The position numbers and the translations under genes are program-made. A stretch of DNA of 64,000 nucleotides from Paraburkholderia piptadeniae (lineage in GTDB: Bacteria > Pseudomonadota > Gammaproteobacteria > Burkholderiales > Burkholderiaceae): contig NZ_CYGY02000056.1 of assembly GCF_900007165.1 (NCBI RefSeq), positions 1 to 64,000 on the forward strand, in the 5' to 3' direction. The notes below the pieces were generated by a model that saw nothing but the letters and a program-made list of their open reading frames with translations, had not been told where the DNA came from and did not search any database. Positions 26,931 through 35,978 of the stretch are shown here, piece after piece; within the stretch, counting starts at the first letter, position 1, and each line of letters begins with the position of its first letter.

Positions 26931-27710
26931 ATGCAGAACGATCTGCCGGACGTCGCAACGATCAATGGCGTCGCGCTTCATCGTCCGGACGAAGAACTCG
27001 ACAGCGGAACGCTGCGCCAACGCGCCTGCACCGAACTGTTGCGGCAGGCGGCCATCACGCAAGGACTGCTCGATGCGGACGACCCCGCATCCGCGGACGG
27101 CGCGACCAGCGCCGCGGCGACGGCCGCCATCGACGCGCTGCTCGAACGAATGCTGCACGTGCCGGAACCGGCCGACGACGCGTGCCGCCGGTACTACGCC
27201 GCGCATCCCGCCCGCTATGCGGTGGGCGAACGCGTGCACGCCCGGCACGTGCTGTTCGCCGTGACGCAAGGCGTGGACGTCAACGCGCTTCGTCAGCGGG
27301 CGGAAGCGTGTCTGCTCGACGTGCGATGCAGCGATGCAGGCAAAGATGACCGTTTCGCCCGCGCGGCGGCCGAGTTGTCGAATTGCCCAAGCGGCGCTAC
27401 GGGCGGCGATCTGGGGTGGCTCGCCGCCGACGAATGCGCGCCCGAATTTGCCGCACAACTTTTTGGCCAGACGGAGATCGGCGTGTTGCCTCGGCTCGTG
27501 CATAGCCGCTTTGGTCTGCACGTGGTGGAGGTTCTCGCGCGCAAGCCCGGCGCGCTGCAAGACTTCGAGACGGTGCGCGCAGCCGTCGCGCGGACGCTGC
27601 GACAGTTGGCGTTTTCGACAGCCGTGCGTCAGTATGTCGGCCTCGAGGCCGCGCATGCGGATATCATCGGCGTCGATATCGAAGCGGCTGCAACGCCGCT
27701 CGTCCAGTAA
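26931..27710 (+). CDS. PpiC-type peptidyl-prolyl isomerase (parvulin) of the nar operon
   Basis: A 259-residue protein without signal peptide. The start at 26931 is supported by CAGGGAGTCGAAC; the frame back to 26889 overlaps narI and lacks a site. The parvulin core lies at about 98-205, with VHARHVLFAV, the GATGGDLGWLAADE loop and FGLHVVEVLAR. A helical N-terminal part resembles NifM/SurA-like proteins. Only 16 bases separate it from narI, so it belongs to the nar operon. It may help fold or mature the cytoplasmic nitrate reductase subunits, in addition to NarJ. Confidence 0.85.
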   Translation: MQNDLPDVATINGVALHRPDEELDSGTLRQRACTELLRQAAITQGLLDADDPASADGATSAAATAAIDALLERMLHVPEPADDACRRYYAAHPARYAVGERVHARHVLFAVTQGVDVNALRQRAEACLLDVRCSDAGKDDRFARAAAELSNCPSGATGGDLGWLAADECAPEFAAQLFGQTEIGVLPRLVHSRFGLHVVEVLARKPGALQDFETVRAAVARTLRQLAFSTAVRQYVGLEAAHADIIGVDIEAAATPLVQ

Positions 27711-27740
27711 CCCTGCTCTATCGAAGCCCTTGCCCATGCC

Positions 27741-28142
27741 ATGCCGCTGATCGAACTTTATCCGTATGTGAAGCTCGCTCATGTGTCGTTCGTCACCGGC
27801 AGCGGCCTGCTGTTCGCGACGCGCGGCGCGGCTGTACTGATCGGGCAAGCCTGGCCGACGCGTCCCGGCTGGCGCCGGCTCAGCTATGTGATCGACACGT
27901 CACTGCTGGCAGCCGGCGTCACGTTGTGGCTCATGCTGCATCTGAGTCCCGTACGGGACACATGGCTCGGCGCCAAGCTGCTCATGCTCGTCGCTTATAT
28001 CGTGGCTGGATCGTTTGCGCTGAAACACGGCCGCACGCGGTTCGTCCAATGCGTGAGTTTCGGATGCGCGCTCGCGCTATATCTGCTGATCGTGTCGGTT
28101 GCCGTCACGCATCGTCCGCTCGGACTGTTCGCGCACGCGTAG
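27741..28142 (+). CDS. SirB2-family membrane protein
   Basis: A 133-residue protein with four hydrophobic segments and the features of the SirB2 (invasion-regulator-like) family: YVKLAHVSFVTGSGLLFATRG at the start and TWLGAKLLMLVAYIVAGSFAL in the middle. The biochemical role of the family is not established. It starts 30 bases after the parvulin gene, so it is the last gene of the nar transcription unit. Confidence 0.8.
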   Translation: MPLIELYPYVKLAHVSFVTGSGLLFATRGAAVLIGQAWPTRPGWRRLSYVIDTSLLAAGVTLWLMLHLSPVRDTWLGAKLLMLVAYIVAGSFALKHGRTRFVQCVSFGCALALYLLIVSVAVTHRPLGLFAHA

Positions 28143-28252
28143 TGACTACTTCCGTCCCGGGTTACGCGCGCTCGACACGCCAGGTCACGCCCAACCGCTT
28201 TGCCGCCTGATCTCACCAGCGCAACCAGTCTGACGACACAACCAGCAAACGC

Positions 28253-28266
28253 TTGATCTGGATCAA
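28253..28266. promoter_or_regulatory. Perfect FNR/ANR-type box
   Basis: TTGATCTGGATCAA fits the FNR consensus TTGAT-N4-ATCAA at all ten defined positions. It lies 44 bases before the narX start and 110 bases after the SirB2-family gene. It indicates low-oxygen activation of narXL by an FNR-family regulator. Confidence 0.88.
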
Positions 28267-28309
28267 ACTTCTCTCGACCAGGCGAAGGCACATTGTCGGA
28301 AGGCTATGG

Positions 28310-30238
28310 ATGTCGACCGTCAGCCACATTCCCGTCCCGACGGTTCCGGACAACCCACCGACATCGATGAAAAAATTCCAGACTCTCGCGGCGAAGCTAG
28401 GCATCATCGGCGGTTTGCTGCTGCTTGCAGCGTCCGTTTCGATCGGCTACACGCTATGGGCAAGCTGGCAGCTCGAAGGCGGCGCGGCCGCCGTCAACGA
28501 AGCGGGCCGCATGCGCATGCAAACCTGGCGGCTCGCGCAAACGCTGGCGCTCGGCGATCCCGCGCACATCAAGGCACAAGCCGATCGGTTCGAGCAAAGC
28601 GTCGCGCTGTTGCGCAACGGCGATCCGGCACGGCCACTGTTCGTGCCGCACGACGCAGGCTCGACGGCCGCCTTCGCTGACGTGCAGCGCGCATGGACCG
28701 TGGTGCGCAGCCACTGGACCGCTTCCCCCGCGCCCGACTCGGCGCAGGCGGCCACCGAGGCCGAGGATTTCGTCAAGCATATCGATCGGCTCGTGTCGGC
28801 CATCGAAGGGCGCGTGTCCTATCTGACCGCGATCCTGAACATGCTGCAGGTTTTCATGATCGGCTTGACGATTGCAAGTGCGGTCACGCTGCTCTATTCC
28901 GCCTATATCTTCGTGTTCAATCCGCTCGAACGGCTCAAGACGGGACTCGCGCGCGTGCGGGAAGGCGATCTGACGGCGCGCGTCAAAGTCGACTCGAACG
29001 ACGAATTCGGCACGCTGTCCGAAGGCTTTAACCGGATGGCCGAAACGCTCCAGGAGCTTTACCAGAACCTGGAGGTGAAAGTCGAGGAAAAGACCGAACG
29101 GCTCGCCGCGCAAAATGCCCGGCTCAGCACGCTCTACGAGGCAAGCGCGTTCGCCGCGCACGCGGCGACGTTCGACGAACTCGCAAGCGGCTTTGCGAGA
29201 CTGGCGCGGCTGGCGGTGAAAGCCGATGCGACGGCCGTGCGATGGACCGACGAAGCCAATCAGCGCTACCTGCTCGTGGCGTCCGACGGCCTGCCGACGG
29301 AGATTTCCGAAAGCGAAAAGTGCATTCCGACGGGCGGCTGCCATTGCGGCCAGCAGCACAGGCAGGCGAGCACACGTGTGATTCCTATCCGCCCCGACCA
29401 TCCGGGCTCGCTCGGGCACTGCTCGAAAGCCGGTTTCAGCACCGTGATCGGCGTGCCTGTCAAATTGCAGGACCGGATGGTCGGCGAGCTGGATCTGTTC
29501 TTCAACGCCCCCGCGACGCTGACCGACGAGGACCGCGTGCTGATCGAAACGATGGGAAGTCATCTTGCCGTCGCGCTCGAAGGCCTGCGCGCGGGTGCGC
29601 TGGAACGCGAGGCGGCCGTCGCCGCCGAGCGCAATCTGCTTGCGCGCGAAATGCACGACTCGATCGCGCAAAGCCTTGCCTTCATGAAGATCCAGATCGG
29701 CCTGTTGCGCGGCGCGATCAAACATGCGGACGAGCCGCATGTCGAGCGGACGGTGTGCGAACTCGATGCCGGCATTCACGAGAGCCTGTCCGACGTGCGC
29801 GAGCTGTTGTTGAACTTCCGCACGCGCACGAGCGGCGAAGACATCATTCCCGCGCTGCGCACGACGTTGCAAAAGTTCGGGCATCAGACGGGGCTCGCGA
29901 CGCATCTGTCCGTCGAAGGACACGGCGTGCCGCTGCCGGCCGACGTTCAGGTGCAGGTGCTGCACGTCGTTCAGGAAGCGCTGTCGAACATACGCAAGCA
30001 CGCTCACGCAACCGAAGTGTGGCTCGACGTGCAGCAGGAACCGCAATGGCGCGTGACGGTCCGCGACAACGGCTGCGGCTTCGTCAGCGGCGCTGTGCAA
30101 AACGATCGCCATATCGGCTTGAGGATCATGCACGAACGGGCCGAGCGCATCGGCGCGGCCGTTTCAATCGACTCGATGCCCGGATCGGGAACGCGCATCG
30201 TACTCACCTTGCCCGAACGCAGGAGGCTGGCAGCATGA
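28310..30238 (+). CDS. narX: Nitrate/nitrite sensor histidine kinase NarX
   Basis: A 642-residue membrane kinase. The start at 28310 is chosen for the GGAAGG site six bases upstream; an internal ATG at 28367 has none. Domains in order: transmembrane 1 (about 28-48), a PilJ/NarX-type periplasmic helical sensor with the P-box-like NEAGRMRMQTWRLA, transmembrane 2 (about 178-200), HAMP, coiled coil, a GAF domain with a cysteine-rich CIPTGGCHCG stretch, and HisKA_3 with His449 in REMHDSIAQSL. A HATPase domain (HVVQEALSNIRKHA, DNGCGF) ends the protein. The stop overlaps the narL start (ATGA). Confidence 0.92.
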   Translation: MSTVSHIPVPTVPDNPPTSMKKFQTLAAKLGIIGGLLLLAASVSIGYTLWASWQLEGGAAAVNEAGRMRMQTWRLAQTLALGDPAHIKAQADRFEQSVALLRNGDPARPLFVPHDAGSTAAFADVQRAWTVVRSHWTASPAPDSAQAATEAEDFVKHIDRLVSAIEGRVSYLTAILNMLQVFMIGLTIASAVTLLYSAYIFVFNPLERLKTGLARVREGDLTARVKVDSNDEFGTLSEGFNRMAETLQELYQNLEVKVEEKTERLAAQNARLSTLYEASAFAAHAATFDELASGFARLARLAVKADATAVRWTDEANQRYLLVASDGLPTEISESEKCIPTGGCHCGQQHRQASTRVIPIRPDHPGSLGHCSKAGFSTVIGVPVKLQDRMVGELDLFFNAPATLTDEDRVLIETMGSHLAVALEGLRAGALEREAAVAAERNLLAREMHDSIAQSLAFMKIQIGLLRGAIKHADEPHVERTVCELDAGIHESLSDVRELLLNFRTRTSGEDIIPALRTTLQKFGHQTGLATHLSVEGHGVPLPADVQVQVLHVVQEALSNIRKHAHATEVWLDVQQEPQWRVTVRDNGCGFVSGAVQNDRHIGLRIMHERAERIGAAVSIDSMPGSGTRIVLTLPERRRLAA

Positions 30239-30924
30239 CAGACCCGACATTGATCCGCGTACTCGTGGTCGACGATCACACGCTGTTCCGGCGCGGCGTC
30301 ATCGCGCTGTTGAGAGCCGACTCGCGCTTCGAAGTGGTCGCCGAGGCGGGCGATGCCGGCGAGGCCTATCGGCGCGCCGCCGAAACGCAACCGGACATCA
30401 TCCTGCTCGACAATCATCTGCCCGGCGTCAACGGCGTGGATGCGCTGCCGGGGCTTCTCGAAGCGGCGCCGCGGGCGCGCGCGCTGATGCTGACCGTGAG
30501 CGAGGACGAAAGCGATCTGGCTGCCGCGCTGCGCGGCGGCGCGCGCGGCTATTTGCTGAAGACCGTCGACAGCGATGTGATGGCCACGGCGATCGTGCGA
30601 ACGATGGCAGGCGAATCGACGGTCAGCCCGGAGATGACCAGCAAGCTCGTCACCGCGTTTCAGTCGTTGCAAGGCAAGGACGAAAAAGCATCGTCCGATG
30701 AAGACCCGATCCGCAATCTGTCGCCGCGCGAAGAGCAAATCCTCGCGCAAGTCGCACAGGGACGCACGAACAAGGAGATCGCGCGCGCGATGAACATTGC
30801 GGAAACAACCGTCAAGATTCACGTGCAGCACATTCTGCGTAAGCTGAAGCTCAGCTCGCGCGTGCAGGCGGCCACTTATGCCGTCGCGCGCGCTACGCAG
30901 GATTCCCCAGTGCCGTATCACTGA
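30235..30924 (+). CDS. narL: Nitrate/nitrite response regulator NarL
   Basis: A 229-residue regulator translationally coupled to narX by a four-base overlap. The receiver has the DD pair in VVDDHTLF, Asp59 in ILLDNHLPG and Lys in YLLKTV. The LuxR-type DNA-binding domain (LSPREEQILAQVAQGRTNKEIARAMNIAETTVKIHV) lies at about 160-195. It is expected to control the narKGHJI promoter in response to nitrate. Its last seven bases overlap the 3' end of the convergent BvgS-like gene. Confidence 0.92.
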   Translation: MTDPTLIRVLVVDDHTLFRRGVIALLRADSRFEVVAEAGDAGEAYRRAAETQPDIILLDNHLPGVNGVDALPGLLEAAPRARALMLTVSEDESDLAAALRGGARGYLLKTVDSDVMATAIVRTMAGESTVSPEMTSKLVTAFQSLQGKDEKASSDEDPIRNLSPREEQILAQVAQGRTNKEIARAMNIAETTVKIHVQHILRKLKLSSRVQAATYAVARATQDSPVPYH

Positions 30925-33900
30925 CGCGCGAGATGATCGGCAATCTCCCGCAACTCGTGCAGCATCCGTTCGCCCGCCGAGACGTACTGCGCCGGATCGC
31001 CCGTCCGGACGCTGGCGCGGAACGTTTGCAGCGCGCGCTTCAGCGGTTCGTACCGGAGCACCGACGCGCCGCCGTCGACGCGATGAATCCACTGCCGCAG
31101 CGCGGCCGGCTCGGTGTCGGGTTCGCCCAGCAGACGTTGCAGTTCGTGCGCGTCCGAGACCATCGTCTGGACGATGACTGCAATTAGCGCCTCGTCGCGC
31201 CCGCTGCTGCCGAAACTCTGGTTGATGGCGGACCAGTCGAGATCCGGCAGAGCGCTTGCCTCGGTCGTCACGGCTGCGAAACCTGAGTCCATCTCGACGG
31301 CAACCGCTCCGGAACCTGGGCCTGCATCGGCTTCGGACACGCCGGCATTCGGCGAGGGCCCGTCGCGGCTCGCCGATGCCTCGGAACCCGGCAGGCACTG
31401 AGGCGCGAACCGGGCAATGCAAGCGACCAGATCGCTGAGCTTTGCCGGCTTGTAAAGGCATTCGTCCATCCCGGCGGCAACGCATTCGCCGCGCTCTTCA
31501 CGCCCGACGCTCGCCGTCAGTCCGACAATGGGCATCCGGCGCGCGCCATGTTCCCGGGCGCGTATGCGCGTCGCGAGCGTGTAGCCATCCATCTTCGGCA
31601 TATGGCAGTCGGTGATCAACAACGCGTAGTCCGCCGACTCCAATGCGTCCAGCGCTTGTGCGCCGTCTTCGACGGCATCGCACGTGCAACCGAGGAGTTC
31701 AAGCTGCTGGCGGAGCAGATGACGGTTGATCGGGTTGTCTTCGGCAACCAGAATCAGAACGTGCTGGCGCAACGCTTCTTCGCGACTGCGCGGCGCAATC
31801 GGCGTGAATGCCGATGCAGGCGACTCCAGGCCGAATTCCGCATCGCCGTGCAGCGCGGCGTTGCAGACGGCGGAAACGCCCTGCAACGTGACGGGATAAA
31901 CGCCCAGATAACAGACGTCCCCCACCCGCAGATATCCGCTCGATTTGGGCGCGGCCGTCGTGGGAATGACGGGCACGCCCCCCGTCTGCTCGTGAACGGC
32001 CGCCTCGCGTCGACCGTGCGCGAGAAGTTCGTCCGAAGGCAGTCCTTCTGCCGTCAGATAGTCGTCGATGATCAGCTGACACTGCGCTGGCAACATGCCG
32101 GCGGCGCCGAGGGGCTCGTTCGGCTCCAGCGTCACCACGGCGCCTCCGAGCGTGCGCACGGCTTCCGTCAGGCTGCGCAGCACATAGGCGTCGCGGACAT
32201 GCAGACCAACCGTTACGCCGCCAAGTGGACAGCACTGAAACTCCCGCTGACAGACTTCGAGCGGCACACGAAACTCCACCCGCGTGCCACGGCCGACCTC
32301 GCCTTCCATGCCGATGGTGCCGCCCAGCATATCCACGAGGCGCCGGCAGATCGACAGCCCGAGGCCCGTGCCGCCGAAGCGCCGCGTCGTCGACGCTTCC
32401 GCTTGCACGAATGGCTGGAACAACTGCGCCTGCTGGCCCGCACTGACGCCGATGCCCGTATCGGTGACGCGCCACACGACGGTTTGCACGCCATCGGCTT
32501 CGTTCGTCAGTTCGACGTCGAGCCGGACGCTGCCCTCGGCGGTGAACTTGATCGCGTTGCTGAGCAGATTGAAGAGAATCTGCCGCAGCCGTACGCCGTC
32601 GCTCCACACCACGGGCGCCACGGCCGCGTCGATGCGCAGCCCGAGCCTCAGGCCTTTTTCCTGCGCACGCCAGAAAAGCAGGCCAAGGCTGCTCGTGCAG
32701 AGTTCGCGAATATCGACGGGCGCACGCTCGAGAACGATCTTGCCCGCTTCGATCTTCGAGTAGTCCAGAATGTCGTTCAGTATCTGCAACAACGATTCGG
32801 CGGCCTGCGAGATCAGCTTAACCTTGTCGGTCTGATCGGGGCGTAGATTGCTGTGAGCCAGCAATTCGATGAGGCCCAGCACGGCGCTCATCGGCGTGCG
32901 TATTTCGTGGCTCATCGTCGCGAGAAAGTCGCTCTTCGCGCGAGACGCCTGCTCGGCCGCATCGCGGGCTGCCGCAAGCGCGGCTGCGTATTCGTGCTCC
33001 TGCTCCGCATCGCTCCAATAACCGTTCCAGACGACATCTCCATTGCCGGCTCTCTGCGGCACCGCGTGCAGCCGCGTCCATCTGAACGCGTCATGGCGCT
33101 GCACGCGGACCTCGCGGCTGACGCCCATCGAGGTCTCGCTGGCGTCCTGAAGATCCGCTAAAAGCGGGTCCCGGTCATCAGGGTGGATGGACGACAAAAT
33201 GGTCCCGGCGCCTTGCAGTTCGGCGCTGGTCTTGCCGAACAGTTCAACGGTATTTCCGCTCATCCACGTGTAACCTGGATCTCGATTCTTCTCGCGTCGA
33301 AACTGGAAGGCCGTCGCCGGCAACTGGCTCGTCACGTCGAGCAACCGGAGTTCGGCTTCGCGGCGCACCTGCGCCTCTTTACGCAGCAGTCGCCGCGAGC
33401 GCCACAACACGGCCATGACCACCAGCATCGCGATCGCGAAGGGCGCAATCCGCGCGGCGATGTCTCGCCACGACGGACCGAGCACGTAGTTCGCGGCGAA
33501 GTAGCGGTTCTGGATCGCCAGCCGCTCGGTGTCGGGCATCGAAGCCAGCGCGCGATTGACAAGCGGCATGAGCCGGGCGGCCAGCGCCGGCGTCATCGCG
33601 ATTCCCGTCTGTAGTGGAGCGCCATTGGAGCCGATGACGCGAAGATTGCCGCCATGCATGCGATGCAGCATGTAGTCAGCGGCCGCCAGATCGTCCACGT
33701 AGACATCGGCCGTTCCCTGGGCGACGGCATTCATGCCGGTTTCGATATCCGGAACGCCAATGATGCGCGCCTGCGGAGCCGCCGATACCACCAGCGAGCG
33801 CAGACCGCCGCCCTCGGTGACGGCCACGCGCTTGCTGTTGAGTTCGCGCATCTGGCCGATGGCGGGCGTATCTCTCGCGCCTACGACGACGACGGGGAAC

Positions 33901-35018
33901 GTCGCATACGGACGCGACACGGGAATGCCATGCAGCGCGGAATCGCCCGGCACCGCGACGGCGATGAGATCCAGCCTGCCTGATTGCAGCGCATCCACCG
34001 TGGCGGCGAAGTCGGGCGGGCGCTGGCGCACGAAGGCGATCCCCAGTTTGTCCGCCAGATAACGGAGATAGTCCAGCGCCATGCCGTGCGGCTCGCCGCT
34101 GTCGTCGACATACGCGTAGGGCGCCAGACCCGTATCGACCGCTACGCGCAGCGGGGGCAGCGAGCGCAGATAGGCGCGCTCGTCACCGGTCAGAAAGAAA
34201 GGCGCCGCGATCTCCCGCTGGATGGGCCCCGTGCTCATCCAGCGGCTCACGATACGCTCGCGGGTATCGGCAGGCAGCGCGTTCAGCCGCTCGTTGAGCG
34301 TGTCGCGCAGCGTTTGCCTCTCGCGAGGAAAGCCGAAATGGATGCCGCTTTCGGTTTCCCGGTAGCGATTGATTTCCGCCAGTCCGGCAAACTCGGGCTG
34401 CGACAGCGCGTATTCGACAACGGGCGCCAGCGTGATATAGACGTCGGCATCGTTGTGCAGCACCGCGTGCAGGCCGGCTTGCGGATTGGACACGTGCACG
34501 AAGACGGAATCCGGGTAGCGTTCGTGCGATACCCGCTCGATGTAAGAGCCTGCTTCCGTGGCGATGCGCTTGCCGGCGAGACGTGGGAGCATGCTGCCTG
34601 CCGCCGCATCCGACGCGCGCCCGACCACCAGCACATCGGAATCGAAATACGCATCGGAAAGAATCAGGCAGGGTCTGGCTCTGCCTGGCCCCTGGAGGCC
34701 GAGAACGATATCCACAGAGCCCGCGCATACGGCCGTGTTCAGTGATTCGAAGTCCGGAAAGATTTGCGCCCGCACCTGCGTCGACGGGTCCAGTACGGCC
34801 TTCAGGAAATCGAATGCGGCGCCGGACAGCTGACCGTTGTTCACGATCAAAATCGGGGGCCAGCCTCCTTCGACCACCCCGACGGCGAGGCTGTCCGGCG
34901 TAGTCGTTCGCGGTGGTGTCTGTGGTGATCCCTGTCCAACGGCCCCGCTCGACAGTGCAGCCAGCGTCACCAGCAAAAGCAGGAGCAGTCTGACGCGAAA
35001 GATCGAAGTCTTGTACAT
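30918..35018 (-). CDS. BvgS-like hybrid histidine kinase with two periplasmic SBP domains
   Basis: A 1366-residue protein. It has a signal anchor at residues 1-29, two tandem family-3 solute-binding (Venus flytrap) domains (about 40-265 and 280-505), a transmembrane helix (about 518-538), and a PAS domain (TWMSGNTVELFGKTSAELQG). HisKA follows with His704 (MSHEIRTPM), then HATPase, a receiver with Asp1137 (LLITDCHMPKMDGY), and Hpt with His1312 (IHRVDGG). This is the complete BvgS/EvgS layout. No cognate regulator with a DNA-binding domain lies next to it on its strand. Its partner could be the NarL it converges on, the LuxR-type regulator at 16560, or a distant gene. The two genes end-overlap by seven bases, so their transcripts are complementary at the 3' ends. 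Confidence 0.92.
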   Translation of the reverse strand: MYKTSIFRVRLLLLLLVTLAALSSGAVGQGSPQTPPRTTTPDSLAVGVVEGGWPPILIVNNGQLSGAAFDFLKAVLDPSTQVRAQIFPDFESLNTAVCAGSVDIVLGLQGPGRARPCLILSDAYFDSDVLVVGRASDAAAGSMLPRLAGKRIATEAGSYIERVSHERYPDSVFVHVSNPQAGLHAVLHNDADVYITLAPVVEYALSQPEFAGLAEINRYRETESGIHFGFPRERQTLRDTLNERLNALPADTRERIVSRWMSTGPIQREIAAPFFLTGDERAYLRSLPPLRVAVDTGLAPYAYVDDSGEPHGMALDYLRYLADKLGIAFVRQRPPDFAATVDALQSGRLDLIAVAVPGDSALHGIPVSRPYATFPVVVVGARDTPAIGQMRELNSKRVAVTEGGGLRSLVVSAAPQARIIGVPDIETGMNAVAQGTADVYVDDLAAADYMLHRMHGGNLRVIGSNGAPLQTGIAMTPALAARLMPLVNRALASMPDTERLAIQNRYFAANYVLGPSWRDIAARIAPFAIAMLVVMAVLWRSRRLLRKEAQVRREAELRLLDVTSQLPATAFQFRREKNRDPGYTWMSGNTVELFGKTSAELQGAGTILSSIHPDDRDPLLADLQDASETSMGVSREVRVQRHDAFRWTRLHAVPQRAGNGDVVWNGYWSDAEQEHEYAAALAAARDAAEQASRAKSDFLATMSHEIRTPMSAVLGLIELLAHSNLRPDQTDKVKLISQAAESLLQILNDILDYSKIEAGKIVLERAPVDIRELCTSSLGLLFWRAQEKGLRLGLRIDAAVAPVVWSDGVRLRQILFNLLSNAIKFTAEGSVRLDVELTNEADGVQTVVWRVTDTGIGVSAGQQAQLFQPFVQAEASTTRRFGGTGLGLSICRRLVDMLGGTIGMEGEVGRGTRVEFRVPLEVCQREFQCCPLGGVTVGLHVRDAYVLRSLTEAVRTLGGAVVTLEPNEPLGAAGMLPAQCQLIIDDYLTAEGLPSDELLAHGRREAAVHEQTGGVPVIPTTAAPKSSGYLRVGDVCYLGVYPVTLQGVSAVCNAALHGDAEFGLESPASAFTPIAPRSREEALRQHVLILVAEDNPINRHLLRQQLELLGCTCDAVEDGAQALDALESADYALLITDCHMPKMDGYTLATRIRAREHGARRMPIVGLTASVGREERGECVAAGMDECLYKPAKLSDLVACIARFAPQCLPGSEASASRDGPSPNAGVSEADAGPGSGAVAVEMDSGFAAVTTEASALPDLDWSAINQSFGSSGRDEALIAVIVQTMVSDAHELQRLLGEPDTEPAALRQWIHRVDGGASVLRYEPLKRALQTFRASVRTGDPAQYVSAGERMLHELREIADHLARQ

Positions 35019-35326
35019 GGCACTCCGGAAAACGCGAACAGCATGAACAACCGCGATGTCGACGCGCGGGCGAGCCGGCCGCCCATGTGGAATGAAGTTT
35101 GCGACGCAGACTGCACACGCTGATGCACCGACAGATAATTAGCTTGTCGTCTATTGTCAAATGCATTTGAAAAGCGGGCCGCTTCTGGCGTGCCCCGTTC
35201 GGACGGAAACGGGGTCGGCGCGGGCAGCGAGATGCTTGACGTGTCTTGCGGAGACGCGAAGCGAGAGCATCAAGGGTTTCTGTCGAGGCATGTCACGTGT
35301 TCACGACCTGTCCAACAGGAGATGCG
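35019..35326. other. Divergent intergenic region, nothing specific seen
   Basis: These 308 bases separate the BvgS-like gene from the ChaB-like gene and must hold both promoters. A short AT-rich patch near 35135-35165 is the most promoter-like part. No hairpin, repeat or small gene was convincing. Confidence 0.5.
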
Positions 35327-35536
35327 ATGCCATATCAGACAAACGAGGAGCTTCCGGCTTCCGTCCGGGACCACCTTCCCTCTCATGCCCAGGATATCTA
35401 TCGCGCCGCGTTCAATCACGCGTTCGAAGCGCATGCCGCCGATCCGCGCCGCGAAGAGGCGGCTCACAGGATCGCGTGGGCGGCCGTCAAACGTTCATAT
35501 GACAAGGAAGGCGAGACGTGGGTCCGCAAATCCTAG
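35327..35536 (+). CDS. ChaB-family protein
   Basis: A 69-residue protein. The start at 35327 follows AGGAGATGCG. It has the ChaB-type pattern: LPASVRDHLPSHAQDIYRAAFNHAFE, then RREEAAHRIAWAAVKRSYDKEG. ChaB was named for a supposed link with the ChaA cation transporter, but its role is unclear. A complete, ordinary-sized member. Confidence 0.88.
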   Translation: MPYQTNEELPASVRDHLPSHAQDIYRAAFNHAFEAHAADPRREEAAHRIAWAAVKRSYDKEGETWVRKS

Positions 35537-35539
35537 TGT

Positions 35540-35810
35540 CGTTGTGAAAACACGCCGCTTCGCATCGGAGCTTGTGCGTATCGGCGACGCGATTGCGCAC
35601 GCCGACATGCTCGCCTGGCCATTCGGCATTTGCGACGTCGACATCATGCGCATGGCGCGCGAATTCGGCTATATCGCGGGGTTCACGCTCAGCGCCCGTC
35701 GCGTCGAAAAGTCTTCGACGTTGCTGGCTTTGCCACGGTTCCCGATGGTCGACGATGTGACGCCGCGCATCCTCGGCCGCCTGCCCGGCGAGCCCTACCC
35801 GCCGTCCGTC
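35540..35810 (+). pseudogene. Polysaccharide deacetylase remnant (C-terminal part)
   Basis: In the frame that crosses 35540-35810 the translation resembles the C-terminal part of a NodB-type polysaccharide deacetylase: AWPFGICDVDIMRMAREFGYIAGFTL, then RFPMVDDVTPRILGRL. No catalytic N-terminal motifs, start codon or ribosome binding site are present. The frame upstream reads through the ChaB gene in another phase. Downstream, the protein-like character stops near 35810 while the frame continues to 35930. It looks like a decayed gene fragment. Confidence 0.55.
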
Positions 35811-35978
35811 CACGCGCCCCGCGCGCGCTCATGGCACCCGCGCGCCGCGCACGGACACGCGAGCGCGTGCGCAGCAGTCGCGGCGTCGCGCTCGTCCAGA
35901 CGCTGCACGCGATGTATGCTCAAGCTTTGAGCCGTATGCAACGCTACCTGCGCTATCGACGGATGCACAGAGCCGATC

